A DNA stretch of 64,000 nucleotides from Lachnospiraceae bacterium (GTDB lineage: Bacteria > Bacillota > Clostridia > Lachnospirales > Lachnospiraceae), in NCBI GenBank assembly GCA_024693925.1, contig JAILKH010000015.1:36778-100777 (forward strand). The letters are read 5' to 3'. Below are positions 1 to 8,681 of the stretch, in pieces (the first letter of the stretch is position 1; every line of letters begins with the position of its first letter). The position numbers were made by a program, and so were the translations under genes. Under the pieces are notes generated by a model, which saw only the letters and a list, made by a program, of their open reading frames with translations, ran no database searches and was not told the origin of the DNA.

Positions 1-73
1 CATTTTCCATAGCAATCTGCTCTATATCGTTTATGGCTTCTCTGCTTTTTTGTGTAAATAAATTGATATCCAT
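1..73 (-). CDS. clpB: ClpB disaggregase, N-terminal fragment (runs off the window)
   Basis: Only the first 24 codons lie in the window; the gene continues past base 1. The translated start, MDINLFTQKSREAI, matches the conserved ClpB opening (M-N-I-N-K-F-T-Q-K-S). ClpB is the AAA+ protein disaggregase that works with DnaK/DnaJ/GrpE to rescue heat-aggregated proteins in the cytosol. A strong ribosome site (complement of 82-88, GGAGGT type) lies eight bases before the ATG. A perfect CIRCE operator overlaps its promoter, so HrcA repression is very likely. Identity rests on the short N-terminus plus the operator; other Clp ATPases under CIRCE are less likely. Confidence 0.8.
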   Translation of the reverse strand, partial: MDINLFTQKSREAINDIEQIAMEN

Positions 74-119
74 AAGACCTCACCTCCTCAATCACCGTTA
101 TTCTTTCTGTTCGAGGTCT

Positions 120-148
120 ATTATAATCCAATTGTTAGCACTCGTCAA
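120..148 (-). promoter_or_regulatory. sigma-A promoter of clpB
   Basis: On the minus strand a -35 box TTGACG (143-148) and a -10 box TATAAT (120-125) are separated by exactly 17 bases. The promoter reads toward clpB. Its -35 and spacer lie inside the CIRCE inverted repeat, so bound HrcA would block RNA polymerase. Confidence 0.85.
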
Positions 149-161
149 TAGTGAGTGCTAA
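135..161. promoter_or_regulatory. CIRCE operator (HrcA binding site)
   Basis: TTAGCACTC, nine bases, GAGTGCTAA: a perfect match to the CIRCE consensus TTAGCACTC-N9-GAGTGCTAA bound by the heat-shock repressor HrcA. It overlaps the clpB promoter and ends nine bases before the stop end of the upstream yqeY-like gene. Confidence 0.97.
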
Positions 162-169
162 CAATTTAT

Positions 170-607
170 TTATGAACATATTTTAGCAACCACTTCATTT
201 ATAACTTTACCATCCGCCTTTCCTTTTAACGCCGGCATTATATTTTTCATAATCATACCTTTATTTTTCGTTTCCAATACTTCCGCATAATCTTTTCTTA
301 TGATCTCCTCCACTTCATTTGCCGACAACAGCTTAGGCGCATATTCTTCAAATACGGCAAGTCTTGTTTTATACTCCTCAAGCAGCTCAGGTCTGTTATC
401 AGGACAGGTTTCTATCTGTTCCTTTACACTTTTTAATTCCTTAAGTATAGCTCCGTCTACCATTTCCTCCGGTATGTTTTCTCTGCAACCCGAATCAATT
501 CCAACTTTTTTCGCCGCAGAATATAATACTGATATCGATTCTTTTCTGGCTTTATCATGAGCCTTCATTGCCTCCATCATGTCTTTTTGAAGTTTTTCCA
601 ATTGCAT
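170..607 (-). CDS. yqeY: GatB/YqeY domain protein
   Basis: A 145-residue protein of the usual YqeY length. It opens MQLEKLQKDMMEAMKAHDK, followed by a helical block matching the family pattern of Ala-Met-Lys-x-x-Asp/His-Lys and later P-x-x-L-x-x-E-E. The C-terminal half (KNKGMIMKNIMPALKGKADG) matches the GatB/Yqey tail, which resembles the tRNA-binding tail of the amidotransferase subunit GatB. The function of the stand-alone protein is not established; a link to tRNA or translation is assumed from the domain. An AGGAGG site lies a few bases before the ATG. It precedes clpB on the same strand, but clpB has its own heat-shock promoter. Confidence 0.88.
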   Translation of the reverse strand: MQLEKLQKDMMEAMKAHDKARKESISVLYSAAKKVGIDSGCRENIPEEMVDGAILKELKSVKEQIETCPDNRPELLEEYKTRLAVFEEYAPKLLSANEVEEIIRKDYAEVLETKNKGMIMKNIMPALKGKADGKVINEVVAKICS

Positions 608-715
608 AATGATCCTCCTATCCTGTATAAAACATAAAATTATCCTGTCTGCTCAAGTCTCCCAAACAAACAATAAAATTTTATAGCCTCTTTTATAAAA
701 CGTCAAATAATACCT

Positions 716-2245
716 TTACAGATCCCTGTACGTTATTTCCATAAGTTCATCTCTTCCTTTATCATTACGGGATCCTACCCCTCCCGGCTCCCGGGCTTTC
801 ATCTCCGTAATTATTCTGTTAGCCTGATTTGAGATCACATTTTCAAAATAATTTCTTACAGAGCGCGCATTTCCGAATTTATCACCTTCACTTTTTCGCA
901 TATTTGAAATTTTTAATAACAATTCCGGCTTAAGATCCTGCGAAATAAAATAATCCTGCTCTCTGCATTTGCCCAGGAAAATGCTGAACAGTTCCTCATC
1001 AGTATAATCTTCAAAATGTATGAATCTGTTGAACCTTGACCGTAACCCCGGATTCGAATCTATAAACTTCTCCATAAGATCAGGGTATCCCGCAACTATT
1101 ACTACAAGTCTGTCCCTGTTATCCTCCATAAGCTTAAGTAACGTATCAATTGCCTCCTGACCGTAATCCCCCTCCCTGTCATTTACCAGGGTATATGCTT
1201 CATCAATAAACAAAACTCCGTCAATTGCAGTTTCCACAATATCTCTGACCTTTTCGGCAGTTTGACCCATATACCCGGCAACAAGTCCCGATCGATCGGT
1301 TTCCACCAGCTGTCCCTTCCTTAATATACCCAGAGAACCGTAAGCCGCCGCTATCTTTCTTGCTATGGTAGTCTTACCTGTTCCCGGATTTCCGGTGAAC
1401 ACCATATGTCTTGATACATTCGGAGTTTTAAGTCCATAATCTTCCCTGAGTTTTTGAACTCTGAGAAGGTTTACAATATCGTGAACCTCCTTCTTTACTC
1501 CTTTCAATCCTATGAGTGCATCAACCTCTTTAAGTATCTCATTTACATCTTTATTTTCTTTACCGCTCTGCGCGGAAAATAAAGTAGCATTTTCTATTTC
1601 CATCTGTTCTCTTAAAGTAATATGTTTTTTTGCAGCTCTCTCATAATTATCCCGTTCCCGGCACATAATATCCGGATCATAACTTTCCTGCACTATCCCT
1701 CCCGATTTTATACCGGATCTGAACGTATCATATTTGACCACACCGCTTGCAATCTCATCATTTTCTTCAATCTGTCCCAAATATCGTGCACATATATTTA
1801 TAAAATGCTGAAGCAGCATAACAGGATATCTCAGTCGCCTCCCGTCACAATTTATTACAATATTTCCGATAAGGACAAAAGAATCCAGTAATTCTCTGGC
1901 ACTCACCAGGAAACATTTACCTCCCATATTGGCTTGCTTTTCTCCTTCAGCAACCACTTCAAGACTCCGCGGCACCCTTCTTAATATACTTTCTTTACCG
2001 ATAACATCATCGGTAAAGTTTTTTTTAAGTATATCTTCATCAATTATTATCTGAAAGATCATATTAATGGTACGCATCTCTACCTCGGAAACCATACCAT
2101 CACTGCGAGCCAAAAAATAAGCTATATTCAATGCATCATCTCTAAACATATTATATAGCTTATCAGGGTCTGTCTTATTCTGTTCTTTACCATACATAAT
2201 GCAGATATCTCTGCATTTTCTTAAAGCCTCAAAAGTTGCTTTCAT
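716..2245 (-). CDS. AAA+ ATPase, SpoVK/CbbX type, with an N-terminal helical (TerB-like) region
   Basis: A 509-residue protein. Residues about 235-490 form an AAA+ module of the CbbX/SpoVK family, with Walker A GNPGTGKT (285-292), Walker B LFIDEA (345-350), a sensor-1 region (VVIVAGY) and an arginine-rich stretch (NPGLRSRFNR). Family members act as remodelling motors; CbbX activates Rubisco and SpoVK is a sporulation protein, but the target here is unknown. Residues 1-150 are helical, with a FLARSDGMVSEVE segment that recalls TerB-like acidic metal-binding domains; this is a tentative reading. The start overlaps the stop of the upstream HAD-GNAT gene by four bases, implying coupled translation. 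Confidence 0.82.
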   Translation of the reverse strand: MKATFEALRKCRDICIMYGKEQNKTDPDKLYNMFRDDALNIAYFLARSDGMVSEVEMRTINMIFQIIIDEDILKKNFTDDVIGKESILRRVPRSLEVVAEGEKQANMGGKCFLVSARELLDSFVLIGNIVINCDGRRLRYPVMLLQHFINICARYLGQIEENDEIASGVVKYDTFRSGIKSGGIVQESYDPDIMCRERDNYERAAKKHITLREQMEIENATLFSAQSGKENKDVNEILKEVDALIGLKGVKKEVHDIVNLLRVQKLREDYGLKTPNVSRHMVFTGNPGTGKTTIARKIAAAYGSLGILRKGQLVETDRSGLVAGYMGQTAEKVRDIVETAIDGVLFIDEAYTLVNDREGDYGQEAIDTLLKLMEDNRDRLVVIVAGYPDLMEKFIDSNPGLRSRFNRFIHFEDYTDEELFSIFLGKCREQDYFISQDLKPELLLKISNMRKSEGDKFGNARSVRNYFENVISNQANRIITEMKAREPGGVGSRNDKGRDELMEITYRDL

Positions 2246-3168
2246 AAAATATCATCCCCTTCTGCATTACCGGCCAGATCAATATAAAACCTCATCATTT
2301 TATCGGTACCAAACCGAACATATTCCATAAATTCAAAACCAAGATTACGGCACAATCTTTCCGAAACCTTATTATCCCGATATATAAAACAATTAAGGCC
2401 CTTCTTAAAGAGCTTCTCCTTTGCATACTTTATAACTGCCTTACATGCCTCAGTCGCGTATCCTTTGTTTTGCTTTTCTTTCTCTATTACATAACCAATT
2501 TCGGAATCCGAAAAGCCTTCCCTGTCGGATAATCCCACACGACCTATTATCCTGCCCGTAGATTTTTCAACCACCAGCCACATACCATATCCGAAAAATT
2601 CATATTGATTTTTTATATAAGACCGTGTATATGCTATTTCCTCATTTCTGTCTTCATATAAAGGCTCCGTATATTCGGTTATTTCCGGTGCCGCATATAT
2701 TTCATACAATCTGTCAACATCATCAACGGTCATTTCCCTTATCATAAGCCTTTCAGTAGTCAATATTGTCCAAGGCAAATGCTTAAATCTTTCATACATT
2801 TTTTCCAGGAAACCGAAATCAATTTCCTCAAATCCCTGAATAATACACTGGGCATTTTTTATATACCCAAACCCCAAACCCTTATTTTCTTTTGTCAAGC
2901 ACTCTTTATTTTGTGGAGCTTCATAATATACAAAACCGATATTTCTTTCACAGGCAAAGAGAATACCAGCATTACAATCCGTTAAAACATAATCATAGCC
3001 GGAAAAAATACTATCCTCTTCTTTAATATCATCCCCGTTTTCCGTTAATAACCTTTCTCCCGCCACAAGTATCAAAACAACTTTAATACCATTTCTTTTC
3101 AGATCAGAAATCATAAACTCAAGATTTAAATGCGAAAAAGTCTTAAGTATCAAAAACAGCTGTTTCAT
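2242..3168 (-). CDS. HAD-like N-terminal domain fused to a GNAT acetyltransferase
   Basis: A 308-residue protein in two parts. Residues 1-130 resemble a degraded HAD-type domain: YDYVLTDCNAGILFACERNIGFVYYE corresponds in pattern to the 'V-T-D-S...A...G' region of HAD-like halves seen in Lachnospiraceae GNAT proteins. From about 135 (TERLMIREMTVDDVDRLYE) it is a RimJ/RimL-type GNAT domain, with the acetyl-CoA loop near EKQNKGYATEACKAVIKYA and the closing ERLCRNLGFE. The substrate is unknown; RimJ/L relatives acetylate protein N-termini or small amines. It lies two bases after the upstream EAL gene and overlaps the downstream AAA gene by four bases, so the three form one operon. Confidence 0.78.
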   Translation of the reverse strand: MKQLFLILKTFSHLNLEFMISDLKRNGIKVVLILVAGERLLTENGDDIKEEDSIFSGYDYVLTDCNAGILFACERNIGFVYYEAPQNKECLTKENKGLGFGYIKNAQCIIQGFEEIDFGFLEKMYERFKHLPWTILTTERLMIREMTVDDVDRLYEIYAAPEITEYTEPLYEDRNEEIAYTRSYIKNQYEFFGYGMWLVVEKSTGRIIGRVGLSDREGFSDSEIGYVIEKEKQNKGYATEACKAVIKYAKEKLFKKGLNCFIYRDNKVSERLCRNLGFEFMEYVRFGTDKMMRFYIDLAGNAEGDDIL

Positions 3169-3169
3169 T

Positions 3170-5107
3170 CTAATTATTCTGCTCCAACATAAATTTTATA
3201 AACTCACGGGCCGGAAGAGGTTTCGAAAAATAATAACCCTGTATATACTCACATCCAAGATTCAGAAACCTGTTAAATGTCCTTTCTTCTTCAACTCCTT
3301 CAACCAGTACATCCATTTTCATCTCATGAAACATATTTACGGTATTCTTAATAACTATCCACATCTGTTGATCGTCCATTTCATCTACAAAACTCTTATC
3401 AAGCTTAACCAGATTAAACGGCAATTTTAACACCCTCTTTATATTTGAATATCCGGTTCCGTAATCATCCAGAGAAAATTTTATACCTTTCTCGCACAAA
3501 CGGGTGATATTCCGGTCAACCATAGCTACATCCGATGCTGCTGCGGTCTCTGTCAATTCCAGATTTATCTTATCCGGAGTCAATTCATATTTGTCCAACG
3601 TTGCAAGAACCTTATATACCAGATCCGACTCAACACACTGTGCCGCGGAAAGATTGATCTCTATATACTCGAGTCCCATTTTTTTTAAATCACACTTAGA
3701 AATAAATTCACAAACCGCATCCAATACATAATCACCGATCTGATGAATAGCCCCACTGGCTTCAGCCGCAGGAATGAACAAACCCGGAGAAACAAACCCG
3801 TATTTATCATCAATAAGACGAATCAGTGCTTCTGCAGATACGAATTTCATCTTTCTGGTATCATAAATCGGCTGATAATACATCTGAAATTTCTTTTTCT
3901 GTATTGCATCGGCAATAACATCATCCAGCTCACTTTTTAATTTAAAATCATCACTGTTTATAATTTCCGACAGCATAACCGCCCTTTTTTTATTGGACAG
4001 AAGCTGAGGAAGAGTAGCTTCAATATTTACAACGCTTTCATAGGTATCTATATCCTCCGGACACCTTACAATACAGCTGCGACAATCCAGCTCGGTTTTA
4101 AAATGTTGCACATCAAAGGGTTTATTAAGATTTTCGACTATGGAATCCGCAACTGCAGTTATTACCTCCATATCTTCATTACCTATAATAATGGCAAATG
4201 TTCCGTTTTGAAGATAATATATATCCGAATTAAGCTTATAAATATTACAATTCCTGGTGATTTTATTACCGCATTCTCTTAACATTGCATTAAAGCGATC
4301 CATCCCAAGATAAGTTCTCAGCACCGGGCAATTAACTATAGTGATATATATGACTTTAAATGAACGCCCTGTCTCAAAAGCTTTTTTCAAAGCATTAAGC
4401 GAAGCATTATAGCTTTGTACACCGCTCAGAGGATCCAGCATCTCTTCTCCCCTTTGGAGGATAGAACTGATTATCAAAGCCACTACCGCACTTCCAAACA
4501 TCTCAATGAGCATCCCGGGAAACACAAATTGCAATAATACCGTTAATAAACTGACCGGAAGTTGTATCATCAGAGCAAACAGTCTGTCTCTTGTTATCAA
4601 TCTTCTGAATTTAAGGATTATAATGCAGCTTGCAACGATATATCCCATGGCTATTGCATAAAGTATCGAACTGCCCAGACCCCTTTGATACTTGTATACG
4701 TGATCAAAATAAAATACAAGATGCGTAAAAGGATTTGTCAAAATAAGTACAAGACTTATTCCGCTGGGAATCAGAGATAATACACATTTAATCTTATCCC
4801 TGACATAAATATGCCATACTCCTACATAGGAGATAACATACAATATATATATTACGGGCATTAAATTTCTGGATATAAAATAAATATAATTCAGAAATGC
4901 CTGAAAACGCACACTCCCCTTGGTTACAGGTATTACCACACCATATGCCGAGGCTATAATATCCGTTAATGTTGTTATAAACATAAATACCAACATTATA
5001 CAGAACAAACGATTAGATCTTCCCACATATAGCTTTCGTACAACTATGGAAATGGATAGTATAACCAAAATCACAAGTGCACAAATATCAAAACTGAGAA
5101 TCCCCAT
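3170..5107 (-). CDS. Seven-TM membrane protein with degenerate GGDEF and intact EAL domain (c-di-GMP phosphodiesterase)
   Basis: A 645-residue protein. Residues about 1-215 hold roughly seven hydrophobic helices, resembling the 7TM sensor region of membrane histidine kinases. Residues about 225-390 are GGDEF-like, but the active-site position reads NGTFAIIIGNED, so cyclase activity is not expected. Residues about 395-640 are an EAL domain with the AEALIR motif, NLSAAQ and the DDYGTGYS loop, so hydrolysis of c-di-GMP is likely. The degenerate GGDEF domain may bind GTP as a regulator. A GGGAG ribosome site precedes the ATG. It has its own promoter and leads the operon with the HAD-GNAT and AAA genes. 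Confidence 0.88.
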   Translation of the reverse strand: MGILSFDICALVILVILSISIVVRKLYVGRSNRLFCIMLVFMFITTLTDIIASAYGVVIPVTKGSVRFQAFLNYIYFISRNLMPVIYILYVISYVGVWHIYVRDKIKCVLSLIPSGISLVLILTNPFTHLVFYFDHVYKYQRGLGSSILYAIAMGYIVASCIIILKFRRLITRDRLFALMIQLPVSLLTVLLQFVFPGMLIEMFGSAVVALIISSILQRGEEMLDPLSGVQSYNASLNALKKAFETGRSFKVIYITIVNCPVLRTYLGMDRFNAMLRECGNKITRNCNIYKLNSDIYYLQNGTFAIIIGNEDMEVITAVADSIVENLNKPFDVQHFKTELDCRSCIVRCPEDIDTYESVVNIEATLPQLLSNKKRAVMLSEIINSDDFKLKSELDDVIADAIQKKKFQMYYQPIYDTRKMKFVSAEALIRLIDDKYGFVSPGLFIPAAEASGAIHQIGDYVLDAVCEFISKCDLKKMGLEYIEINLSAAQCVESDLVYKVLATLDKYELTPDKINLELTETAAASDVAMVDRNITRLCEKGIKFSLDDYGTGYSNIKRVLKLPFNLVKLDKSFVDEMDDQQMWIVIKNTVNMFHEMKMDVLVEGVEEERTFNRFLNLGCEYIQGYYFSKPLPAREFIKFMLEQNN

Positions 5108-5187
5108 TTTCTCTCCCTTACCTGGTTTTCGAACCCAAAATCACACCCAAATTTCTGCTGAACCGTGATAATTCAGCTTATATTTTG

Positions 5188-5216
5188 ATTATACACGCGA
5201 ATTATGGTTCTGTCAT
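5188..5216 (-). promoter_or_regulatory. promoter of the EAL-domain operon
   Basis: On the minus strand ATGACA (5211-5216) and TATAAT (5188-5193) are 17 bases apart, with TG directly before the -10 box. It drives the EAL gene. The divergent deoC starts about 90 bases away on the other side; TACAAT at 5237-5242 may be part of the deoC promoter but lacks a good -35 box. Confidence 0.7.
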
Positions 5217-5302
5217 CGAATTTATGTTATTATTAATACAATTACAGACAGTTTTCTAGCAGATCCGACAATCAGTCAAACACTAAACCAAAGGAGATTC
5301 CC

Positions 5303-5983
5303 ATGAAAACAAACACACTAAACAATGAGCAATTACTGGCAAAAGTAGATCATACACTTCTTAAACCCGATTCAACCTGGAAACAAATACAGATATTATG
5401 TGAAGATGCCCTGGCTTTCAATACTGCCTCGGTATGCATACCTCCTTGTTATATTAAAAGGATCCGGGAACACTACGGAGATGCTCTGACCATATGTACC
5501 GTAATAGGATTCCCCCTCGGATACAGCGTCACGGAAAGCAAGGTATGCGAAACTAAGCAGGCTGTTAAAGACGGGGCTGATGAAATTGATATGGTAATAA
5601 ATATATGCGACGTCAAAAACAGGGATTATGAAAAGGTGTTTTCGGAAATAAAAGCCGTAAGAGAAGCCTGTAAAGATAAAATACTTAAAGTAATAGTAGA
5701 AACCTGCTATCTTGATGAAGGCGAAAAGATCAAGTTATGTCAACTGGTTACCGATTCGGGTGCCGATTATATAAAAACCTCCACGGGTTTTGGAAGCAAC
5801 GGAGCCACACACTCCGACATAAAACTCTTCAAAGAAAACATCGGGTCAAATATTAAGATCAAGGCAGCCGGCGGAATAACAACACTTGAAGATATGAAAA
5901 AATATATAAATGAGGGGTGCGACCGGATAGGCACGTCAAGAGCCGTAAGTATTTTAAAAGAAAATACATACAAAAATTTATAA
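5303..5983 (+). CDS. deoC: Deoxyribose-phosphate aldolase
   Basis: A 226-residue protein of typical DeoC length. DeoC splits 2-deoxyribose-5-phosphate into glyceraldehyde-3-phosphate and acetaldehyde in deoxynucleoside catabolism. The Schiff-base lysine is K158 in DYIKTSTGF. The second catalytic lysine is K187 in IKAAGGI. The DEIDMVIN segment near 93-100 supplies the acidic residue of the class I aldolase site. An AAAGGAG site sits before the ATG. It stands alone, without the phosphopentomutase or nucleoside phosphorylase genes that often accompany it, and runs the same way as the CarD gene downstream. Confidence 0.96.
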   Translation: MKTNTLNNEQLLAKVDHTLLKPDSTWKQIQILCEDALAFNTASVCIPPCYIKRIREHYGDALTICTVIGFPLGYSVTESKVCETKQAVKDGADEIDMVINICDVKNRDYEKVFSEIKAVREACKDKILKVIVETCYLDEGEKIKLCQLVTDSGADYIKTSTGFGSNGATHSDIKLFKENIGSNIKIKAAGGITTLEDMKKYINEGCDRIGTSRAVSILKENTYKNL

Positions 5984-6075
5984 AAATTTCATTAGAAAAA
6001 AGACCCCATTTAGTGTTAATATATATATATCGGTCAGTAATGTTTTTTTGTTTAAAATTTCATAAGGAGGAACAT

Positions 6076-6579
6076 ATGTACAATGTAAATGATATGGTTG
6101 TTTATGGTAATCAGGGTGTTTGTGAAGTTGTCAAAATCGGTACTCTGTCAATGTCAATGGTTGACAAGAAAAAAAAATATTATACTTTACGTCCCATATA
6201 CCAAAGAGAAGCCGCTGTATACGTACCGGTGGATAATGTAACAGCTGTGATGCGGCCTGTCATTTCAAAAACCGAAGCTGAAGATCTGATCAGAAAAATC
6301 CCGGATATTGACTATGCCTGGATAACCAATGAGCAGGAGCGCGAAACCCAATACAAAAATGCTTTAAAGACCTGTGATTGCGAAGAACTTGTCAAAATAA
6401 TAAAAACTTTATTTAAACGCAAGAAAACCCGCATAGATGAGGGAAAAAAAGTGACTGTTGTGGATGAAAGATATTTTCGCCAGGCAGAAAATCAATTATA
6501 CGAAGAGTTGGCATATGCTCTTAATATGGATAAAAATGAAATAGGTGATTATATAAATAAAAGCATTGCGGGTAAATAA
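6076..6579 (+). CDS. CarD-family transcriptional regulator
   Basis: A 167-residue protein from the ATG at 6076, chosen because AAGGAGG lies six bases upstream; the frame stays open further upstream into deoC but has no ribosome site there. Residues 1-60 (MYNVNDMVVYGNQGVCEVVKIG) match the CarD/CdnL/TRCF RNA-polymerase-interacting domain. The rest is a helical C-terminal domain with basic runs (KTLFKRKKTR). CarD proteins bind the RNA polymerase beta subunit and stabilise or tune open complexes. Clostridia often carry several short paralogues, so which promoters this one affects is unknown. The stop codon lies inside the terminator hairpin. Confidence 0.9.
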   Translation: MYNVNDMVVYGNQGVCEVVKIGTLSMSMVDKKKKYYTLRPIYQREAAVYVPVDNVTAVMRPVISKTEAEDLIRKIPDIDYAWITNEQERETQYKNALKTCDCEELVKIIKTLFKRKKTRIDEGKKVTVVDERYFRQAENQLYEELAYALNMDKNEIGDYINKSIAGK

Positions 6580-6595
6580 ACCGCAATGCTTTTTA
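6561..6595. terminator. bidirectional intrinsic terminator between carD-like and metallopeptidase genes
   Basis: An 11-bp perfect stem (6561-6571 with 6581-6591) and a nine-base loop are followed by T5 on the plus strand. On the minus strand the stem is followed by TTTATTTAT. The hairpin contains the stop codons of both convergent genes or abuts them, so it can end transcription from both sides. Confidence 0.9.
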
Positions 6596-7153
6596 ATCAG
6601 AGTGTGAAGCGGATATGATTATTATTCCCTCTTCCTTAAGCCACTTCCTGCACAGCTTGTAATCCGGAATCACCGATCCTACCAGCTTCCAAAATCTTTT
6701 TGAATGATTCATTTCTTTTCTATGGCAAAGCTCATGCACCACCACGTAATCCTGAACCCGCTCCGGTGCCTTCATCAACATACAATTAAAATTTAGATTT
6801 CCTTTAGAGGAACAGCTTCCCCATAAAGTTTTCTGATTTTTTATGGTTATATGGCCATAAGTAACACCAATGACCGAAGCATAATACGATACTTTCGACG
6901 GAAGGACTCTCAGTGCTTCTTCATACAAATCTCTTAATTCCCATCTGTTTAAAGGTTCAATCCGCAATTCTTTATCTCTTCTTTTTCTGACCTTTTCCTT
7001 ACTTTTCTTTATCCAAGCAGACTTTTCCTCTACAAAATCCCTGATCTTATCCTCTGACAAAAGAATCGGCGCCCGCACCAGCAGTGTTCCGTCTTCTGTA
7101 ATCTCCAAGGATAAAGTTTTTCTCTTAGAACGAATCAGTTTATATTCCTCCAT
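6593..7153 (-). CDS. YgjP-like zinc metallopeptidase-fold protein (DUF45)
   Basis: A 186-residue protein. The zinc motif is HELCH (H140, E141, H144) with a third histidine, H150, in KEMNHSKRFW. WGSCSSKGNLNFN just before it is the conserved YgjP/DUF45 signature. The family has a minimal gluzincin fold; a proteolytic role is presumed, and some members are annotated as nucleotide pyrophosphatases. It is the last gene of the VWA-MoxR operon, starting seven bases after the MoxR stop. Association of a small metallopeptidase with a MoxR/VWA chaperone pair suggests a protein-maturation role, which is inference. Confidence 0.87.
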   Translation of the reverse strand: MEEYKLIRSKRKTLSLEITEDGTLLVRAPILLSEDKIRDFVEEKSAWIKKSKEKVRKRRDKELRIEPLNRWELRDLYEEALRVLPSKVSYYASVIGVTYGHITIKNQKTLWGSCSSKGNLNFNCMLMKAPERVQDYVVVHELCHRKEMNHSKRFWKLVGSVIPDYKLCRKWLKEEGIIIISASHSD

Positions 7154-7160
7154 AACCGCC

Positions 7161-8681
7161 CTACAATTCCAATAACTCTTTAATTTCTTCTTTCATTGAT
7201 ATATTTCTCTCATCAAGCATTAGCTCATCCTTATATTTAAGACATGCATCGCACCCATATCTTGCTATAAACCTTGAAGTATACGGATTAACCGTCATCT
7301 CCGTAACAAGGATCAGCAATTCATTACCGCCTTCAAACGCCCTACCGGCAAATTCAAAAAGATTGTGAAGCTCCTCTTTTACTTCGTGGGTTTTTTGCCT
7401 TACCTTATTCAATTCCGCATTATATTTTGTTTTTATTATATCAAAAGGTTCTTTTTCCGATAACGCTTCTTTATAAGACGTTTCAATAAATCTTATACAA
7501 AGCATCCTTATCCTTTCATCTTCCCTTGAAACCGCCGATGCTTTTTTTAATGAATATAATTCCTTTCTAAAGGTATCTATTACCGACAACATATTTGAAA
7601 GCACCTTATCGCTCTGATCTGCATTCCCGTTTTCAATCCCGAAGGAATTATTTTTTATCTGTTTAAGTACCGGGTTAAGCTTAACCATATAATCCGCATC
7701 ATTTAAATTTCTTCTGATATCGGATATCACTCTGTCCATAAGCATAGATAATAAAGATAATCTTTCATCAAAAGCCGCAGCTTTTGCCCGAGCTGATATT
7801 TCCTCCGTTGCACCTCCCTTTAAAATTTCTTCAATCCGGTAATCCCTCTTATACTTATTATATAATTCATAATAAGCCGCAAATTCCTTTACAACCGAAT
7901 CATTGCGTATATACTGGTCAATAAGTGTATCATCTACGGAAATTCCCGAATTCTCATAAAGCTTTAAGATATCCGACAGATCTTCCCATCCGCGTGCCGT
8001 AACATACAATCGTCCGTTTACAGTATTCTCTATCAAATAAAAATACTCTCTTTTCATATCCAGAAAACTGACTATCGCAGGATGGATCCCTCTTTCCAAT
8101 GCGTATTCCTTCCATACTCCGTACTCAGCTTCAACATTTAATACTTTTAATCTGTCCAGAACCGCAACATCAAATTCTCTGACCGCTTTATTAAATTCAG
8201 GAGGATTTCCGGCGGTAACTATTACCCATCCCTCGGGCACCTTATGCCTCCCGAATATTTTATATTGCAGGAACTGAAGCATTGAAGGAGCAAGCGTCTC
8301 AGAAACGCAATTGATCTCATCAAGAAATAAAATACCTTCTTTAATACCCGTTTCCTTCATAGTATCATAAATACTTGCGATTATCTCGCTCATGGTATAC
8401 TCGGTCACATCATATTCAAAACCTTCATATTCCGTATGTTTTATAAACGGAAGACCTATTGCCGACTGCCTGGTATGATGTGTCATTGAATATGATACAA
8501 GAGCGAGATTTAGCTGTGATGCTATCTGTTCCATAATTGCGGTCTTCCCTACGCCGGGGGCACCAAGAAGAAAAACAGGCCTCTGTCTTTCAACCGGAAT
8601 TATATATTCTCCGAATTCTCCCTTTGTAAGATATAATCTGACTGTCTGTTTAATATACTCTTTAGCTTGTTGTATATTCAT
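7161..8681 (-). CDS. MoxR-type AAA+ ATPase
   Basis: A 506-residue protein. Walker A is GAPGVGKT (40-47), Walker B is ILFLDE (117-122), and the sensor-1 region is WVIVTAGNPPEF. This is the AAA_5/MoxR pattern, with a long C-terminal helical region rich in charged residues. MoxR ATPases work with VWA partners to insert cofactors or remodel protein complexes. The gene overlaps the stop of the upstream VWA gene by four bases, so the two are translated together. The C-terminal half is longer than in minimal MoxR proteins and gives no clear domain by eye. Confidence 0.9.
   Translation of the reverse strand: MNIQQAKEYIKQTVRLYLTKGEFGEYIIPVERQRPVFLLGAPGVGKTAIMEQIASQLNLALVSYSMTHHTRQSAIGLPFIKHTEYEGFEYDVTEYTMSEIIASIYDTMKETGIKEGILFLDEINCVSETLAPSMLQFLQYKIFGRHKVPEGWVIVTAGNPPEFNKAVREFDVAVLDRLKVLNVEAEYGVWKEYALERGIHPAIVSFLDMKREYFYLIENTVNGRLYVTARGWEDLSDILKLYENSGISVDDTLIDQYIRNDSVVKEFAAYYELYNKYKRDYRIEEILKGGATEEISARAKAAAFDERLSLLSMLMDRVISDIRRNLNDADYMVKLNPVLKQIKNNSFGIENGNADQSDKVLSNMLSVIDTFRKELYSLKKASAVSREDERIRMLCIRFIETSYKEALSEKEPFDIIKTKYNAELNKVRQKTHEVKEELHNLFEFAGRAFEGGNELLILVTEMTVNPYTSRFIARYGCDACLKYKDELMLDERNISMKEEIKELLEL

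Noticed and set aside
5917..6075. Upstream extension of the CarD-like frame into deoC
   Set aside because: It overlaps deoC coding sequence, has no ribosome site, and the CarD domain begins at the ATG at 6076 after AAGGAGG.
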